From: Apostichopus japonicus
Lineage: Eukaryota > Echinodermata > Holothuroidea > Aspidochirotida > Stichopodidae
Length of the DNA stretch: 62,500 bases
Reading direction: 5' to 3'
NCBI RefSeq assembly: GCF_037975245.1
Contig: NC_092581.1
Coordinates: 15,514,803-15,577,302, forward strand
Shown here in pieces: positions 11,982-26,206 of the stretch. The first letter of the stretch is position 1, and the number at the start of each line of letters is the position of its first letter. A program made the translations under genes and the position numbers. The notes below the pieces were generated by a model, which was not told the DNA's origin, made no database searches, and saw only the letters and a program-made list of their open reading frames with translations.

Positions 11982-12162
11982 TACTTTTTAAGAAAAGTCA
12001 CCCAGGAAAGAACCTGGGCACGAAAACCAAACTACCGCTCACAATCCCAGGCCCCTTGCATCGGGACTGTGACTGTGTGATCATCGTCAGGTTTGTAACA
12101 CGATTCCCCTCGAAAGGGAACATATACTACACATGATCTTAGCCAAAAGGCCGAGAAGCGAT
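11982..12162 (-). mobile_element. U2 snRNA-headed SINE-like element, copy A
   Basis: Minus strand from 12162 begins ATCGCTTCTCGGCCTTTTGG and continues CTAAGATCATGTGTAGTAT, matching the 5' end of U2 snRNA over about 45 nt with two differences, including stem I and the branch-site recognition GTAGTA. It then switches to a non-U2 body with a hairpin TTCCCTTTCGAGGGGAA, a hairpin CCCAGGTTCTTTCCTGGG, and a terminal CTTTTCTTAAAAAG palindrome. No U2 Sm site or stem-loops III/IV follow, so it is not a U2 gene. It is flanked by ctttata at 11977-11983 and 12166-12172, a possible 7-bp target duplication. The same chimera recurs at 55934-56126. Confidence 0.75.
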
Positions 12163-15100
12163 CTTCTTTATAGTCCCTTCAGTATCATATCAACAATTCC
12201 AAAGCATATCGCGAGAAATTCACATTGAAATTTTCATTTATAATGAGACTTTATGAAAAACATCATGGTGTGAGTGTAGCACTTGCCGTTACATACATGT
12301 GACAGGCCATACATTATAATTATGTCATGATTCAAAACAGCAACCAAACCGTAGGCTTAGAATATATTGTATTTCATGACATTCTTTATGGAGTATGTAT
12401 TTAATATTATTTCGGTTCTTATACAAAAGAACTGAATATTCATAAGACCAAAATTGACAAAGGTAAGTAGAACGACTTGTTAATTTTCTTCTACAACGTT
12501 CTCTCAGCATCAATTAAAAGAAGTTTTGACATCTTACATGTTACATTTTAATAAATAAAATATCGCATTTGTGAGAAGCAGTGCTTGTACGGTATATGCC
12601 TACACTCTTTTCATTTGCCGTTTTATTATTTATTTATTTATTTGTTATTTATTTAATTTATTTGTATGTTCTTTTATTGACATTTTATCATTCAGTAGCT
12701 CTTAAAGTATGTAGCCATAACAAAATGTTACCACAAGTTTGTGTTACGATACTAAACGTTGATAAATAAATAAGTTCATAGCGGACATGATAACTATACA
12801 TTAAATAATATAATATAAATATAATTGTTTGTTTGTTTGGCTAAACAAAATTCCCCAAATCAGCATATTGGAACACTTGTGAGTCTCACTGGCCCAAGTA
12901 TTTTTTCCTCAAAATTTCACACCAGGAAAGAGTCGTTTTTGCTTGTTATTTTTCACGACATTCATTGAAGGATGTATTTCTACAAGTTTCCAAAAAAATT
13001 AGACTTTTTTTCTCAATTTGAAGTAAAACGTCATATTTGAGCTAAACCGGCAAATACATACTGTGATTAAAATACTGTGTTAGGAGTTTTGCTCAATTAT
13101 GATACAGCATAGATATAATTTCTTCGAATTTTAATTTTAATTTTTATAAAATAACCTGATAAATGTAAAGCATTTTTTTTAATATTCTCCAAAGGTCATG
13201 AATAAGCAATCTATAAAAGTATCCATAAATGTAACAGCTTATTAAATAAGGAAATTTTATCAAAAAAAATCATTTTATTGAGTTTAACATTATCTTTTGA
13301 AGCAACAAAAAGACATTTTGTATGTTTGTAATGAAATAATTATAAACAAAACTGTATTTTCTGTTCTTATACGTCGTATATAAAAGAGTAAAAAATGCAA
13401 AAAAAGGGATAAAAAGTGAGGAATTTGTTCAAGTTACAATTATTGTTTATTCTGGTTATAGTTACGATCTGGACTTTCATTTCGAACTTCTTTTTTTGGA
13501 CATATCTTATGAAACATCATTCGTCATAGATTGTTCAACGTTACATTACTGAAATTGATATATTAATATTCATGTTTTCTTTTCTTCTTTCACAAATTGA
13601 TTGTTGATTATTTTGTTACTTCATTCTAAGACTTTTGTGGTTAATGATTTTACGACATTTCAGCTGAATATCGAATTGTTGAAAGTTATCATCAAAACAT
13701 CCATAAATGGATAAACTGTGCATGAAAATTAATGTGTAACAAGGGGACCTGATAATGTTAATAATGATGATAAAAAAGAATATTGCAATTTCGTTCAATA
13801 ATTGGGCAAACATATAATTGTCGCTTCTTTTACTTCGTAAATATATTGTTTCTATAAGTTTACAAGGTATGATGGCGTAATAGCTCAAATTTCCTGTCAG
13901 GAAAGTAATATGAACTTTTAAAATCTATATTTTGAATGAAAAAAGAAAAATTAATTTAGAAAATAAAAGTTTAAGTTTGTTTGTTAATACCTCAAGTTCT
14001 CTTATAAAACGGAAAGTTTATATCATTTATTCCATTTTGTCTAGACATTTATTTAGATTATTTTGGATTGAAACAATAAGTAATATTACTGCATTATCTA
14101 TCTTTTCGTGGAGCCCAAAAAATACTTCAAATTTTACAAGTTTATTCCTCTTTAATGTTCATAAAATAATTTTAACCACTGGCATCAGTGTTTTCTATAT
14201 TTTATTATTTATCTTTCAAAAATAAAACCATTTTTGTAAGTTTGTAAAATGTAGTTTCCCTTTAACGCTATGTTGTATTTGTATCGAAGTACTTCCAAAC
14301 TCACAAATAATAAATAACAAATTATATTTTATTTCTTTAGTAAAAGGAATATACCCGGGAATCTTGATTATCTTTATATTTTTACCGCAAAATTTATCAT
14401 TTTTTAAAATCTTATTCTCCATCATTCTGTACTTTTTTAATATGGACAACAACATCAGCAATAATACTGTAGATCACATTGCGCAATATGTAAGAGAACG
14501 TTTTTCTCTCTTTCTGATATACAACATTTTACCAATAAAAATAAATTTATGATATTCGGTTCTAAAAAAAGAAACAGAAAACAAAACTATTCATAACTTG
14601 ACGTCATACACAGACCTTGACGTACGTGAACTACAATACGTTATTTAATATAAAATATAAATTTTAAATAAGTCTTCATTTATTTATCATTCTATTTATT
14701 TCACATTTCTATTTTTACAAACATTTTCTCTATTTCTTCTGAGTTCATTTTCATTAAGATTATTGCCATTAATTGTAACCTTTCTCAGATCAATCTTAGC
14801 ATCGATTTGACATTTTGATGAGATTTCATTTTTATCAATTTTCAATCATTCTTGTTTAGATTTATATAGGATTGTGTTTTTGATACAACGCGTGACTTTT
14901 ATGGCAATATGTTGCGTTTTTGTTAAAACGAAATGGTAAATTTAAGAAATTATTTGATACTAAAATTAGATGGTAATACATCATATTAACATTAAATAAT
15001 CAAGTTTCGTTTCAATACCCTATATATATAGAGGTTTTACTTTATTAATCTGAAGGGTATCTTAGATATATAAGCTGTTATCTCTTGTGTTGCTTTTTTC

Positions 15101-17215
15101 CAAGTAACTCAGACATAAAAAATTAGAACAAAATTTTATCACTTCCAATCTATAGTATGTAAGGTTAATCAATTGTTATAGTTTGTTTGTTTTCTTTTTG
15201 TTTCTAAGCAACACTAGACAACTGAATTAAACTTGTAATATCGAAATACAAGGAATATTGACGTCTCTGTTTTAACTCGGTTCTTAAATTAACATTTTTA
15301 TTAATTAATCATTCAATTTTCAGTTCGATTTGGTCTATTTTCTAACGTTGTGAAGAGTCTGATTGTAAATCAAAGTCTCTCGGCACAATAGGCTGTATGA
15401 TATTTATATTTATAGTATATATATGCCTTTGTTTATGATATCGTCATGTAATAATGGAGAAAGCACGACATAATGTGCTAGTTAAAACAACCTTTTTTTC
15501 TTTCTTTCTTATAATTTTCACATTTTTATCATTATCAAAACATCGTTCGACGCAATTAAAAACTTTCTTCTTTATACTTGTAGACTATATAAAACTGGTC
15601 GCGGTATGAACATGGAAGGCAGTACTTAAATAGCCCCAACGGGCACCGCCCGGTGGTGATTTGCGACGAACTGTTGAGTCCGAACAAAACTGCTTTAGCT
15701 ATTGTATGTCGTGAGGAGTATGGAGAGGTTGTGAGTTTAATCCCTCTTAATTAAATCCATTAAAGTTGAATCATTACGTGGAAGAAACAGCTTCAATTGA
15801 TAAACCCATTACATTTGTACCTCTAAGTTCAAGAAGAGTTATTTAAAGAGAGAGCAAAAGAGAGAGAAATAAATAAAAGTTATTCAAATCACCAGACATT
15901 TTCGAATACAAAATGTATTAATACAAAAAGGCCTGCCTGTATATATAGCTTGGACTTCTTGAAAAGGTAAAATATACCTCTTTACAAAGAAAAGTATTTT
16001 GTTATTACCTTGTAAATGTATTGTAACAGCGATATTGTTCAGTTTTTTATACTTTACGGTACTTTTTTACGATCCGTTTTGATTCATAAATTTATTTTTT
16101 ATACCTTGACGTTGTTTTCTTTTGGAAACCTCCAACAAAACGAAATGATTTATGAGTCAGTTCCGTATACTCACTCATGTTGAAGGACGATGTCTCATTT
16201 TAACATGGAACGAATTTATTGTGCTTTCATTTCTTTTTGTTTATAATAATTATTTCAAGCGAAATAACTGCCTGATTATTATTATTATTATAATTATTAT
16301 CTGTTACTTGATGAACAACTATTTCAAGCACATTTGAATAAAAACTTTTCGTCACCTTATACACTATATCTTTAACACAAAGATAACTATAAAACCTGGT
16401 CATAATTTAATGTTGATATAAACAAACCTTCCTTTTTCTCTTTCGTTTTCTATGTTTATTTTAGTTTTTGCTTTTTGATTGCAAAAACAAAAAGACCTGT
16501 TACTGAAATGTTAGAAATACATTCGAATATTAAGCTATCTGACTATATTCCGCTTCTTTACACTAAAATTTTCTAAACATTTGCATAGTTATTGCAGAAA
16601 AAAAAACGTTTGGTTATTTTTTGTTTCCTTCTCGAAATTATGGAACTATGATTATTTTAATTGACAAGTAAAAACTGGGGCTCAAATTTATGATTTGATA
16701 CATTAAATTCATTTTCAAATATTTCAGTTCAAACCTATATGAAACCATAAACCATACGATAATTAGCAGCGAGAAGCCTTTTAAATAATAAAACCAAATA
16801 ATTTATAAAAAGGGGAGGTAGGGGAGGGGAGGGGAAGGATTTGAAGAAAACTCTCAAAGTAAGCTAGGAGGAGAATATAGTTAACTTTTACATAATTATT
16901 TTTTTTTTATTTCAACTGAAACACATTTTACCTTTCCATTTAAAAATGTTGAAATTAATAATTGAAATCAACGAAACATTTCTTCTGACCAATATTTCAA
17001 ATATAAAATGATAAAACGAATAAAATTGTTTTAAAGAAAAACTGATCTGTATACTTCTTAACAATGGCAAGAATGTCATTTTTAAAAGCGTGTGTTCTTT
17101 CTAGACCCTAATCTTATACCTAAGGGGTGACAAAAAAAAACAACGATAAACTTGAGAAGACAAATAAGAGGAAGAAAAAAAGGAAAAAGCCAAACATTTC
17201 AGCAAGACAACTTAC
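12163..17215. other. AT-rich block without recognised genes or SINEs
   Basis: This stretch is markedly more AT-rich than its surroundings, with T and A runs, (TTTA) patches near 12630 and an ATT patch near 16280. From about 10.7 to 16.8 kb there are no long G/C tracts, and this block has no long TA arrays and no tRNA-like heads. It holds one CRE palindrome (14599-14606). Reading frames reach only 60-97 codons and look like chance. If the 17.2 kb exon is real, this is its first intron. Confidence 0.5.
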
Positions 17216-17403
17216 GTTGCAGGCATTCCCTCGATCTTCGTATCTAAAGCCATCGGAAACAAACTTTGCCAAATGACTGATACAAAAAAACGGTGTGTTT
17301 CAATCCTGTGAACGTAAGACCAAATGACTGCCAGAGAAAATGATCTCCAATGCTCCTCAAATGAATCGTTTATCTCAAAATTCCCTGCAAATCGTTCGCT
17401 CAT
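17216..17403 (-). CDS. Candidate first coding exon (unknown protein)
   Basis: On the minus strand an ATG at 17403 opens 62 codons plus two bases ending at a strong donor AAC|GTAAGTT (GT at 17215-17214). The predicted residues begin MSERFAGNFEINDSFEEHW and end TKIEGMPA; the composition is balanced, with three W and no low complexity. An NF-Y-type CCAAT box lies about 150 bp upstream. The donor is phase 2, and the left-edge exon (1-109) starts with a single base completing a codon, so the two would join in frame (ACA, Thr) across a 17 kb intron. The alternatives are that it belongs to another transcript or is a chance frame beside a chance donor. Confidence 0.3.
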
Positions 17404-17549
17404 TGATTAAATTTTCTCCAAATCGAGGGCTTCTTCCAATTTGTAATACAAACCAGAAAAACCAAAGAAAAAAATCCTTCCACGGTCCGAACATCTAATT
17501 ACCAAAAGAAAACTTGTCTAAGAAAAAGAAAAACCACAAATGAGTAGCG

Positions 17550-17559
17550 CTGATTGGTT
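17550..17559 (-). promoter_or_regulatory. CCAAT box (NF-Y type)
   Basis: Minus strand AACCAATCAG is a perfect match to the NF-Y consensus RRCCAATSRS. It lies 147 bp upstream of the candidate ATG at 17403, in line with a proximal promoter. No TATA box is visible between them. Confidence 0.3.
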
Positions 17560-19710
17560 GAATAAAAATGAGACGCGAGAGTGCCAATAATTTGTTTCTC
17601 CTCTTTTTTTATCAATGAATTTTGCGCTGGGAAATTATTTTAGGTATTATGGTACGTCTAAAGTCTATATAAGCTATAGTGTATATACATAAAGGTCTGT
17701 ATAGATTGTCTCCCTGTAGACCAATGGCCGGCCGAACAGAGTTGAGAAACCCAGACCTCTGTTTATGTCCTGAATTATGCATTAGGGAGATAACGTATGC
17801 TATATACCAGACCAGAAATTGGTAAACATCTGTGCGTTTTAATTGCCGATCCACACAGTCCAACCTATAAGAGAGTGTAAAAAACTGATGCAAAACGTAC
17901 AATGCCACTTGCACTTGATCGGTTACTACTGATTCGACAGCCACATGCACACGCGAGTTGGTAGAGGGGAGAAAACCAAGCCAAGAAAAAATAAATTTAA
18001 AACAATTATGAGATAACTAGTTGATAAAGTGAATAGTTCCTAACTTTTTAAAAGAGAATTGGCAATTTTTTTAATTTTGTGTTTTGGTATAAACCAAAGG
18101 AATTTTTACTAGAATAGACTAGACTAAAGATTGCTTTCTGAATTTTCGAAATATCCGTTTTCAGTTTTTTTTTCTTGTCCACTTCTCCAGCGTCCTTTAC
18201 AATTTTCGTTGTTCCTTCTGTCGTTTTATAAGTAAAAAACTTTCTTTCTGGTATCGAATATGTTGAATTATCAATGGGCTATAACACGAAATAAAAGTCC
18301 AGTTTCATCCAGTTCAATATAACGGTCCTTGTGTTTGCTCGACAAATATGGTTTGCGCCTACGAAAATATTCGCCGTTTTATTATGAAACCTCGGTATAC
18401 GACGTGTTGAAGCGAGATCTCTCCCCCCACGTTAACAAGTTAAAGCGATTGCATCAAAGACACTGTATGAAAGAGTTAATATAATTCTGCTATATAATGT
18501 ATCCGCATTGAATCTCGTCTTGCATAAGATGGTGTCATTTTCTTCCAGAATCCACGGATGGTTTTTTTGTTACCACAATATTATGATAGATATCATTTTG
18601 AAGTCCAGTTTGCTGGTATTGTATTGATAAATAAGCACCATTCAATAACATTGGCCGGTCACTCGTTGGGCTTGAGCCCCCCCAAAAAATTGGACTTGAT
18701 GAAATGTCCTGTTATCACGTAAGGCACACGGCCTCCCTGATACGAAATGTTTTGGCGGTACTAACACCTGCTGTGATGTAAGTATGCATGGCCGTTTACA
18801 TCCATTTAGTGGTAGGTCTATTGATTTCAAAGGCCTATTCAATGTGTTGACAGGGAGAACTCGTGAAAAAAGTATCCTTATTTGCACTATAAAAAAAAAA
18901 GATTTACTTGGTTACGTCCTTGATGGTTAGTAAGCTTTATTCTTTGGAGATATTTTTCGTTTATACGCCGCTCAATGTAAGTGTATTCTACTGTGACGTC
19001 ATTACAAACAGCCAATCGGAGTTCAAATGTGCCTACTCCGTACGGATGTTGTAATATTCAAAGTATGTTTATTTCACTTTGAGGGTATATACTTACTTTT
19101 CGTCTTGCATGTTTGTAATCTTGTTTGTAGTCTAATTTGCATATAACAATTCAGGCTGATGTTGTGGCTGGTGAGACTAGTTACAGCCTAATCTGTGCCA
19201 TTTGGACAAATTGAAAAGCTACTTTGAGTTCCTAGATGGCTATTTTTCTAATTTACTGGGTGAGCCACATTGAATTTTCCGATTATATAATAGTGTGGTT
19301 TCAACATCGTCCAGCAAACTACTGCTGCTGCGATTTTTTTCTGCCCAAAAATATAGGGCGTAATCAAATAATAATTAATAAATGATCATAAATAATTTTT
19401 TTATTTAATCTATGATACTATACAGTAACTACAGCTAAAGTCAACTTCATTTATTACAAATATGAAAATGATAATTTGACATATACTTGTTGACATCGGT
19501 CCCCTACACATTTTGGTTGTTTCACACATATCTCTGATACCAAAGTGAAAATATGTAGGCAAAGGGATTTATTGGGTGAGCAAAATAATTTACTGTGGGT
19601 GGTGGGTGGTGGGGGGCGGGGGGGCTGGGCAATGGGCAAGCTTAAAATACTGGCGATGTCGATTTCTTCTCCAGTCAGAGCACTATAAAAAATGACACGT
19701 GAAAATGATC
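17560..19710. other. No confident gene; possible regulatory sites
   Basis: Contains a CRE palindrome (18994-19001) next to a second inverted CCAAT (gccaatcgg at about 19012). Open frames at 17612-17950 (minus) and 18703-18930 (plus) have no recognisable domain. A minimal minus-strand ATG plus perfect donor at 19110-19097 is discussed in the findings. Confidence 0.4.
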
Positions 19711-19861
19711 GTCCAATGAGAGCACGAGAAACCGACATATGTCAATTTAATTCGACGTATGCCGATTTCAGAGCTTATGACACACTAGGCGTCAATTTCA
19801 TCCAATCAGAGCATGCACGAGAAACTACATATATCAAATTAATTTGACATATTTCGACTTC
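19711..19861. repeat. Diverged tandem duplication, period 89 bp
   Basis: The string tccaatSagagca recurs at 19712 and 19801. Each copy is followed by acgagaaacYacatat, then caattYaattYgac and Yatgccgattt/atttcgactt. Two old copies. Confidence 0.5.
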
Positions 19862-22450
19862 TGGACATATACTGCACAGTACACTAGGCTCACCATAACC
19901 GTCGGACCTGACCCACCATGGCTTGGCTGCTAGGCTAGTTACAACAGCCGTTTGTATTTTATAGACTGCAGGTACACAAATGTTGATCAGTAAAATTACC
20001 ATCGTATAGTGCCGAAAAGTCATATGCTGATCACACCCCCTCCCCACTCCGCCCGCCCCAGATGTTCTAAGACAAGGTTGCTATAGCAATAACAAGAAAC
20101 CATCAAAACCTTTCCTATTTAGCAAACAGTATCGATATATGATAGTTATTCAATCGCTTGATTGGAGACCATTTCTTAACAACCTTATGTAATAAACAAC
20201 AACATCAACAAACACATCAACAACAATAAGAAATATAGGCAGAAGAAGAAACGAGAAAACAAAGACCGGCCCGAAAGTTCCTCCTGGAAACATTCTTGCC
20301 CACCCCCCCCCCTCAAAAAAAATGAGATGTTTTGTATTATCGTAAATAGTACCGTTTTTCTTGTGTGTGAAATTCTTAATTCATATTTTGACGATACGCT
20401 ATATCTATGTAATTGGAGTAAGTTGTGTTTGATTCGAATTTTCAACCATTATAATAAAGCAATATACTGTTAACACACATTTCAGATGTAAATGTAATAT
20501 TTTAAATTGCAAGCTCTGAACTTCCGATATTTCCCAAACTTGTGAATTATCGTTTACATCCAATGCAGAAAACACTGCTTTCCTACCAAAAACAAACAAA
20601 CAAATGAGCAATCAATGGTGTTTTGTGTGAATACCGTATCTCGGAAGCTTATTAATTATTTTATAAATCCTGTGTGTTCTCGCGCCCTACTTACATTTGT
20701 TGTCGCCTATAGGCAATGTTCATATAAAATTATAAAGCCATGAGCAAACACATTGCACCAAAAAAGTTCAATTTTTCCCCTCTTTTCAAGCATTTAGTTC
20801 TTATTAACTACATTGTTACGAGAGTTTTCAAATTGATTCTCTTCGAAACTTAACAAAAGTCACCGTCAAACAAAAACCAAACTAGACTTTAAAAAAAAAC
20901 AAAAGCGCAAATCAAAAACTAAAAGAATAATAAAATGATGCCTTTATAATATGATAAAACAACAAGTTTGGAAATAATCTCCAGGCAAAAAAACAAAGTT
21001 TTGAGCTATGTTGGCGATTTAATCGCGATTAATCGCCAAGACCGGATTGCCCTCTAATACTCCATTAGTCCCCCATTGATGACGAGCCTGAACGGTCTTG
21101 ACGCTAATGTGCTCGCTTCGTTCACTTTTATACAGATGAGAATGTAAGAGGATTACTTTAGTAACTGTCATGACCAATCAGTCAATTCTTCATTTCGATG
21201 ATAACCTTCAAACTCAGCTGTAACGTATACTAAGAAACAGGAAGGAGAACGCTTTACATGACCGCTCGGCGGTTTCTTTCCAGTGCCCCCCCCCCCCCCC
21301 GACACGAAACGCCATAGATTTAATAATGATAATATTTCGCCCCTAAGCTAAATACTAATGCCCATACATGCACTCTCAGCAATCTATCCATCTATGTATA
21401 CAAACTTTACACACTCTTTTTCTTTCTTTCTTTTTTCACCTTCTTCTTGTTGTTATATACACATAGGCCTATAATATTCTTTTCTATGTATCTCATCCCA
21501 TGTATCTTTAGCTAACAAGCCTTTTTTCTTCTCTTCTTGTGCCTCGGGGCTACTTTTTTGACAGTGCTTCACTTTTAATTTGTGTAAAATCTCGTCTTTT
21601 CTATTATCTGTGGTCTTGACAACGCGCATGTCATGTTCGTCGTTGTACCTCGAGTACCTGTCACCCGTAACGAAGTGACATTCTTTTTAAATGAAGAATA
21701 TCGTTCATTGGCCTTATGAGGATTCTTCAAAACTCTCCCTCACTTTCTTTCTTTCTTTCTTTCTCATTTCCTTTTTTATGTTTTGTTTTGTTTTTGTGTT
21801 TTCTTTCATACTTTCTCTCTCGTTTTCTCTCTATCTCTGTATTAAACAGGTACGCGGCAGCTGACCTGGCATTCTGCATGTTAAAGGGGAAGACATGAAT
21901 ATTTAGGAAAATATTAACATAATTTTGGGAAACAGGATAAGATAAGTATCTAAATGAATTTGAAATTGAAAGAAAACACTACAGCTTTCAATATAGCTTC
22001 ATTACTAAGGTCATATAGTGTCTGCAATAAAGTCTTCTTTAGAGAAGCAATTTTAAGTGGATTTTGATAAAACAAAAATCGATGCAATTCGATATTTAAA
22101 TCTCAAGTTCTATTTCAAAATAACGATAACAAAGGTGTAAATGTTTCAATACGATGATGACGTCTTTAAGGAAGTAATCTTGTTTAGTCGATTTTGGTCA
22201 ATTTTTCGATGGAATTTGGTACTCAAATCTTTATAACAAGTTCCTTGATGAGAAGGTTCTATTTCAAATAATGAAGTCAGAATTTCAAGTAATATCTTTA
22301 TTTGTTTATGATGGCTGTTAAGAAAGCTGTCTGGACAATGGAATGGTGATCGAAACGAACTCATGAAGTGAATTTCTGATAAACCTAAACTTGGTAGACA
22401 ATTGGGGGAGGGGGTGGTTGGGGGTGTTAGTCTGGCCAGTTATAAACTTT
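19862..22450. other. No gene recognised
   Basis: Contains a C tract of 15 at 21286-21300, a C tract near 20303, a (CTTT) patch near 21735-21765 and a near-palindrome at 21013-21037. No convincing exon was seen. Confidence 0.45.
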
Positions 22451-22498
22451 ATTTATTTATTTATTTATTTATTTTGTTTATTTATTTATTTGTTTTAT
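22451..22498. repeat. (TTTA)n microsatellite
   Basis: About eleven TTTA units with one TTTG interruption. Confidence 0.9.
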
Positions 22499-24095
<1,597 letters not shown>

Positions 24096-24969
24096 CAACG
24101 ACACGGATTGGAAGCAACATTCGGCATATGAAATTCTTCAGTTTGTGGAATCATCGTAATTGTCAGCAATTGGGTTTTGGTGAGGAGAAGCGGTAACGGT
24201 GGGATAGTCTTTCTATAATAATCCAGCAAATATTGTCAAAATCTGTACGTGTACTGAGTTATCAGTGGTGTAATGGGGCTTAAATAACATCCGGGACGGT
24301 GCTTCAAGCAAGCGTTGCACTTGGTGCATCGACCGAACTATAACATCTGTTCCAATCAAGGGAAATTAGCGTATTAGGCATCTTAACCGGTAAACCGGTA
24401 AACTGGGAGGCCAGTCCGCCCGCAGTCGTCACTGAAAACACTGCTTAATTAAGTGATGATATCAAAAACTATGAAAATCGAGCTGTTTCCAATTCTCTTT
24501 TAAGATTATTTTGTATATTTTCATTATGAATGTAATCCAGTGCATACCATCTCAGTATACCATTTGTCAATGTACTCAAAGAGTTCCTCCAAGATAGGAT
24601 ATAGTTCCCGGCTCTTAAAATTTGAAGAGTAGCGCCACGGTTTCTTACTCTGAACGCTTGTACTGTAACTATTTTGTTTAAATATGAGGGTGCTATTTCA
24701 AAACAGAGTCCTGGCCAAAATCATCAACCTTTGAACAACATCTATGAAGCTCATACTAACACGTATAATGTGACAGATCATATGTTTCACAATGTACACA
24801 ACATATATATTTATATTCAGCAAACATTGGTTGTTTTACTTCCAATCATTCACTTAATTTAGTTTTTGTATCTCCCTCGAGATCCAGCCTTTCTCTAAAT
24901 GCAGCATAGTTGTTTAATACAGTTTTCCCCCGTTATTCCTATATATATATATGCATAATAATATATAAA

Positions 24970-25044
24970 ACGGGAGGCCCGGGTTCGAAACCCGGTGGAG
25001 GCTGGAAGCTTTTTCCCTCCTCTGGATTTCCCAACTCAATACAG

Positions 25045-25048
<4 letters not shown>
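24970..25048 (+). mobile_element. 5'-truncated tRNA-derived SINE
   Basis: Starts within the anticodon arm of the 2961-type SINE (cgggaggcccgggttcgaaa) and runs through the body (gctggaagctttttc ... cccaactcaatacag) into a TA array. Its T arm CCGGG-TTCGAAA-CCCGG pairs perfectly, closer to the ancestral tRNA than the 3 kb copies. The 5' part is missing. Confidence 0.7.

Positions 25049-25131
<83 letters not shown>
25049..25131. repeat. (TA)n at the SINE 3' end
   Basis: About 41 TA units continuing directly from the SINE tail. Confidence 0.95.
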
Positions 25132-25134
<3 letters not shown>

Positions 25135-25900
25135 ACGAAACAACGTTTCTCGCAGCTTCAACTGGTATTTCCACTAAGTTAGTCATTTCATTGTTTCTCA
25201 ACTTTGAATTAACATTTCTGTCATACATCGAGTGTCTTCAGTCTGGTTTTGTTTTTAACACTTGTGAAAAATTATCCAGACTTTGAACATAATTGATGAA
25301 GGTATATATTGGTAAAAGTACACAACAATGTACAAAGGTATACAAAAAACCCGACAATGGCAACGAGTGTCTTCTGCTTCTCATCTATGATTATAAACAA
25401 TTGGATAATAAAATGATAAAATCGATTGTGTTAAACTCCTAAAAGTCACGCTTCAACCATTTATAGGACCACCCGGATTTGTTATATTAACTTTGAGAAT
25501 AGAAAGAAGGAGAAGAAAAAAGAAAGGAAGAATACGTGCTATAAGACTGCCCTCTCTCAACCCTTGTTTTTATAAATTAGTTAGACACAAGTTAGACTTT
25601 AGCATGATTCGGTTGACAACTTGTTGCGACTAATATACCACACAGCACGTATAACTGTAAATATTGTTGTTGTATTCTTATAATGTGAGACACTTTCACA
25701 ACTAAACAAATAAAGATTATGATAACACGGTTCTCTTTTCTTCAAAAAATGATTTTTATGGGTTTAACTGCTTCTACTCACATCTCATATATAACCTCTC
25801 ACCCCTTTACCTTACCCTACCCTCCCATCCCCCTCCTCTCTCTACCTCCACCTGCTACCCAACTATAGAAGAAGGATAATTGAATATAAATTGAATTATA
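25132..25900. other. Nothing recognised
   Basis: Unique AT-rich DNA ending in a pyrimidine-rich patch (25795-25860). Confidence 0.5.
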
Positions 25901-26206
25901 CCGGTTCTGTGGCCGAGTGGATAGAGGCGGTGGTATTTCAGTGAAGCAATCAGGTTTAGTAATCGGGAGGTTCCGGGTTCGATACACGGCCGAGTCATAG
26001 TAAAGTGGGTTATATATTTCCAAGAGAAATCTACGGTTTTTTCCATCTGAAATGACTTTCTAAATTGAAAAGATTCCAAATTTGAGCTAAAATGTTGAAT
26101 TGGAAGCCACCCGACGTGTAAGTTGTTATTAGTAAGCCCTTGCGGGTTTCTCCCACATTTGTGGACGCTTAAGCGTCGTAAAAATAACTGCTGATTATTA
26201 TTAGTA
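25901..26206 (+). mobile_element. tRNA-Ser/Leu-like SINE, third family
   Basis: A head with box A-like TGGCCGAGTGGATAGAGGCG, a long variable region and box B GGTTCGATACAC lies at about 25907-25997. A body of some 200 bp follows and ends with a perfect palindrome GACGCTTAAGCGTC (26164-26177) and an ATTATTATTA tail. The GGCCGAGTGG string and extra length suggest a class II tRNA ancestor. Confidence 0.65.

Noticed and set aside
15671-15690. CTGTTGAGTCCGAACAAAAC, resembling a hammerhead core
   Set aside because: The invariant A6 is changed (CUGUUGA) and the GAAA box is broken, so it is not a credible ribozyme.
17612-17950. 112-codon minus-strand open frame
   Set aside because: No recognisable motif; its position upstream of the candidate 17.2 kb exon makes it more likely promoter-flanking DNA.
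18703-18930. Plus-strand open frame of 75 codons crossing a GTAAGT donor
   Set aside because: Looks fairly protein-like but has no acceptor or start and no known family; the opposite strand is also open, so chance cannot be excluded.
19854-19963. TATAAAATAC box, GCCATGG start and GTGAGC donor on the minus strand near 19919
   Set aside because: Attractive, but the implied leader is only about 10 nt and splicing to the left-edge exon would create a TGA stop.
21109-21120. GTGCTCGCTTCG, identical to the U6 snRNA 5' end
   Set aside because: The match ends after 12 nt, the U6 ACAGAGA/AGC core is not in register, and no TATA/PSE-like promoter is visible.
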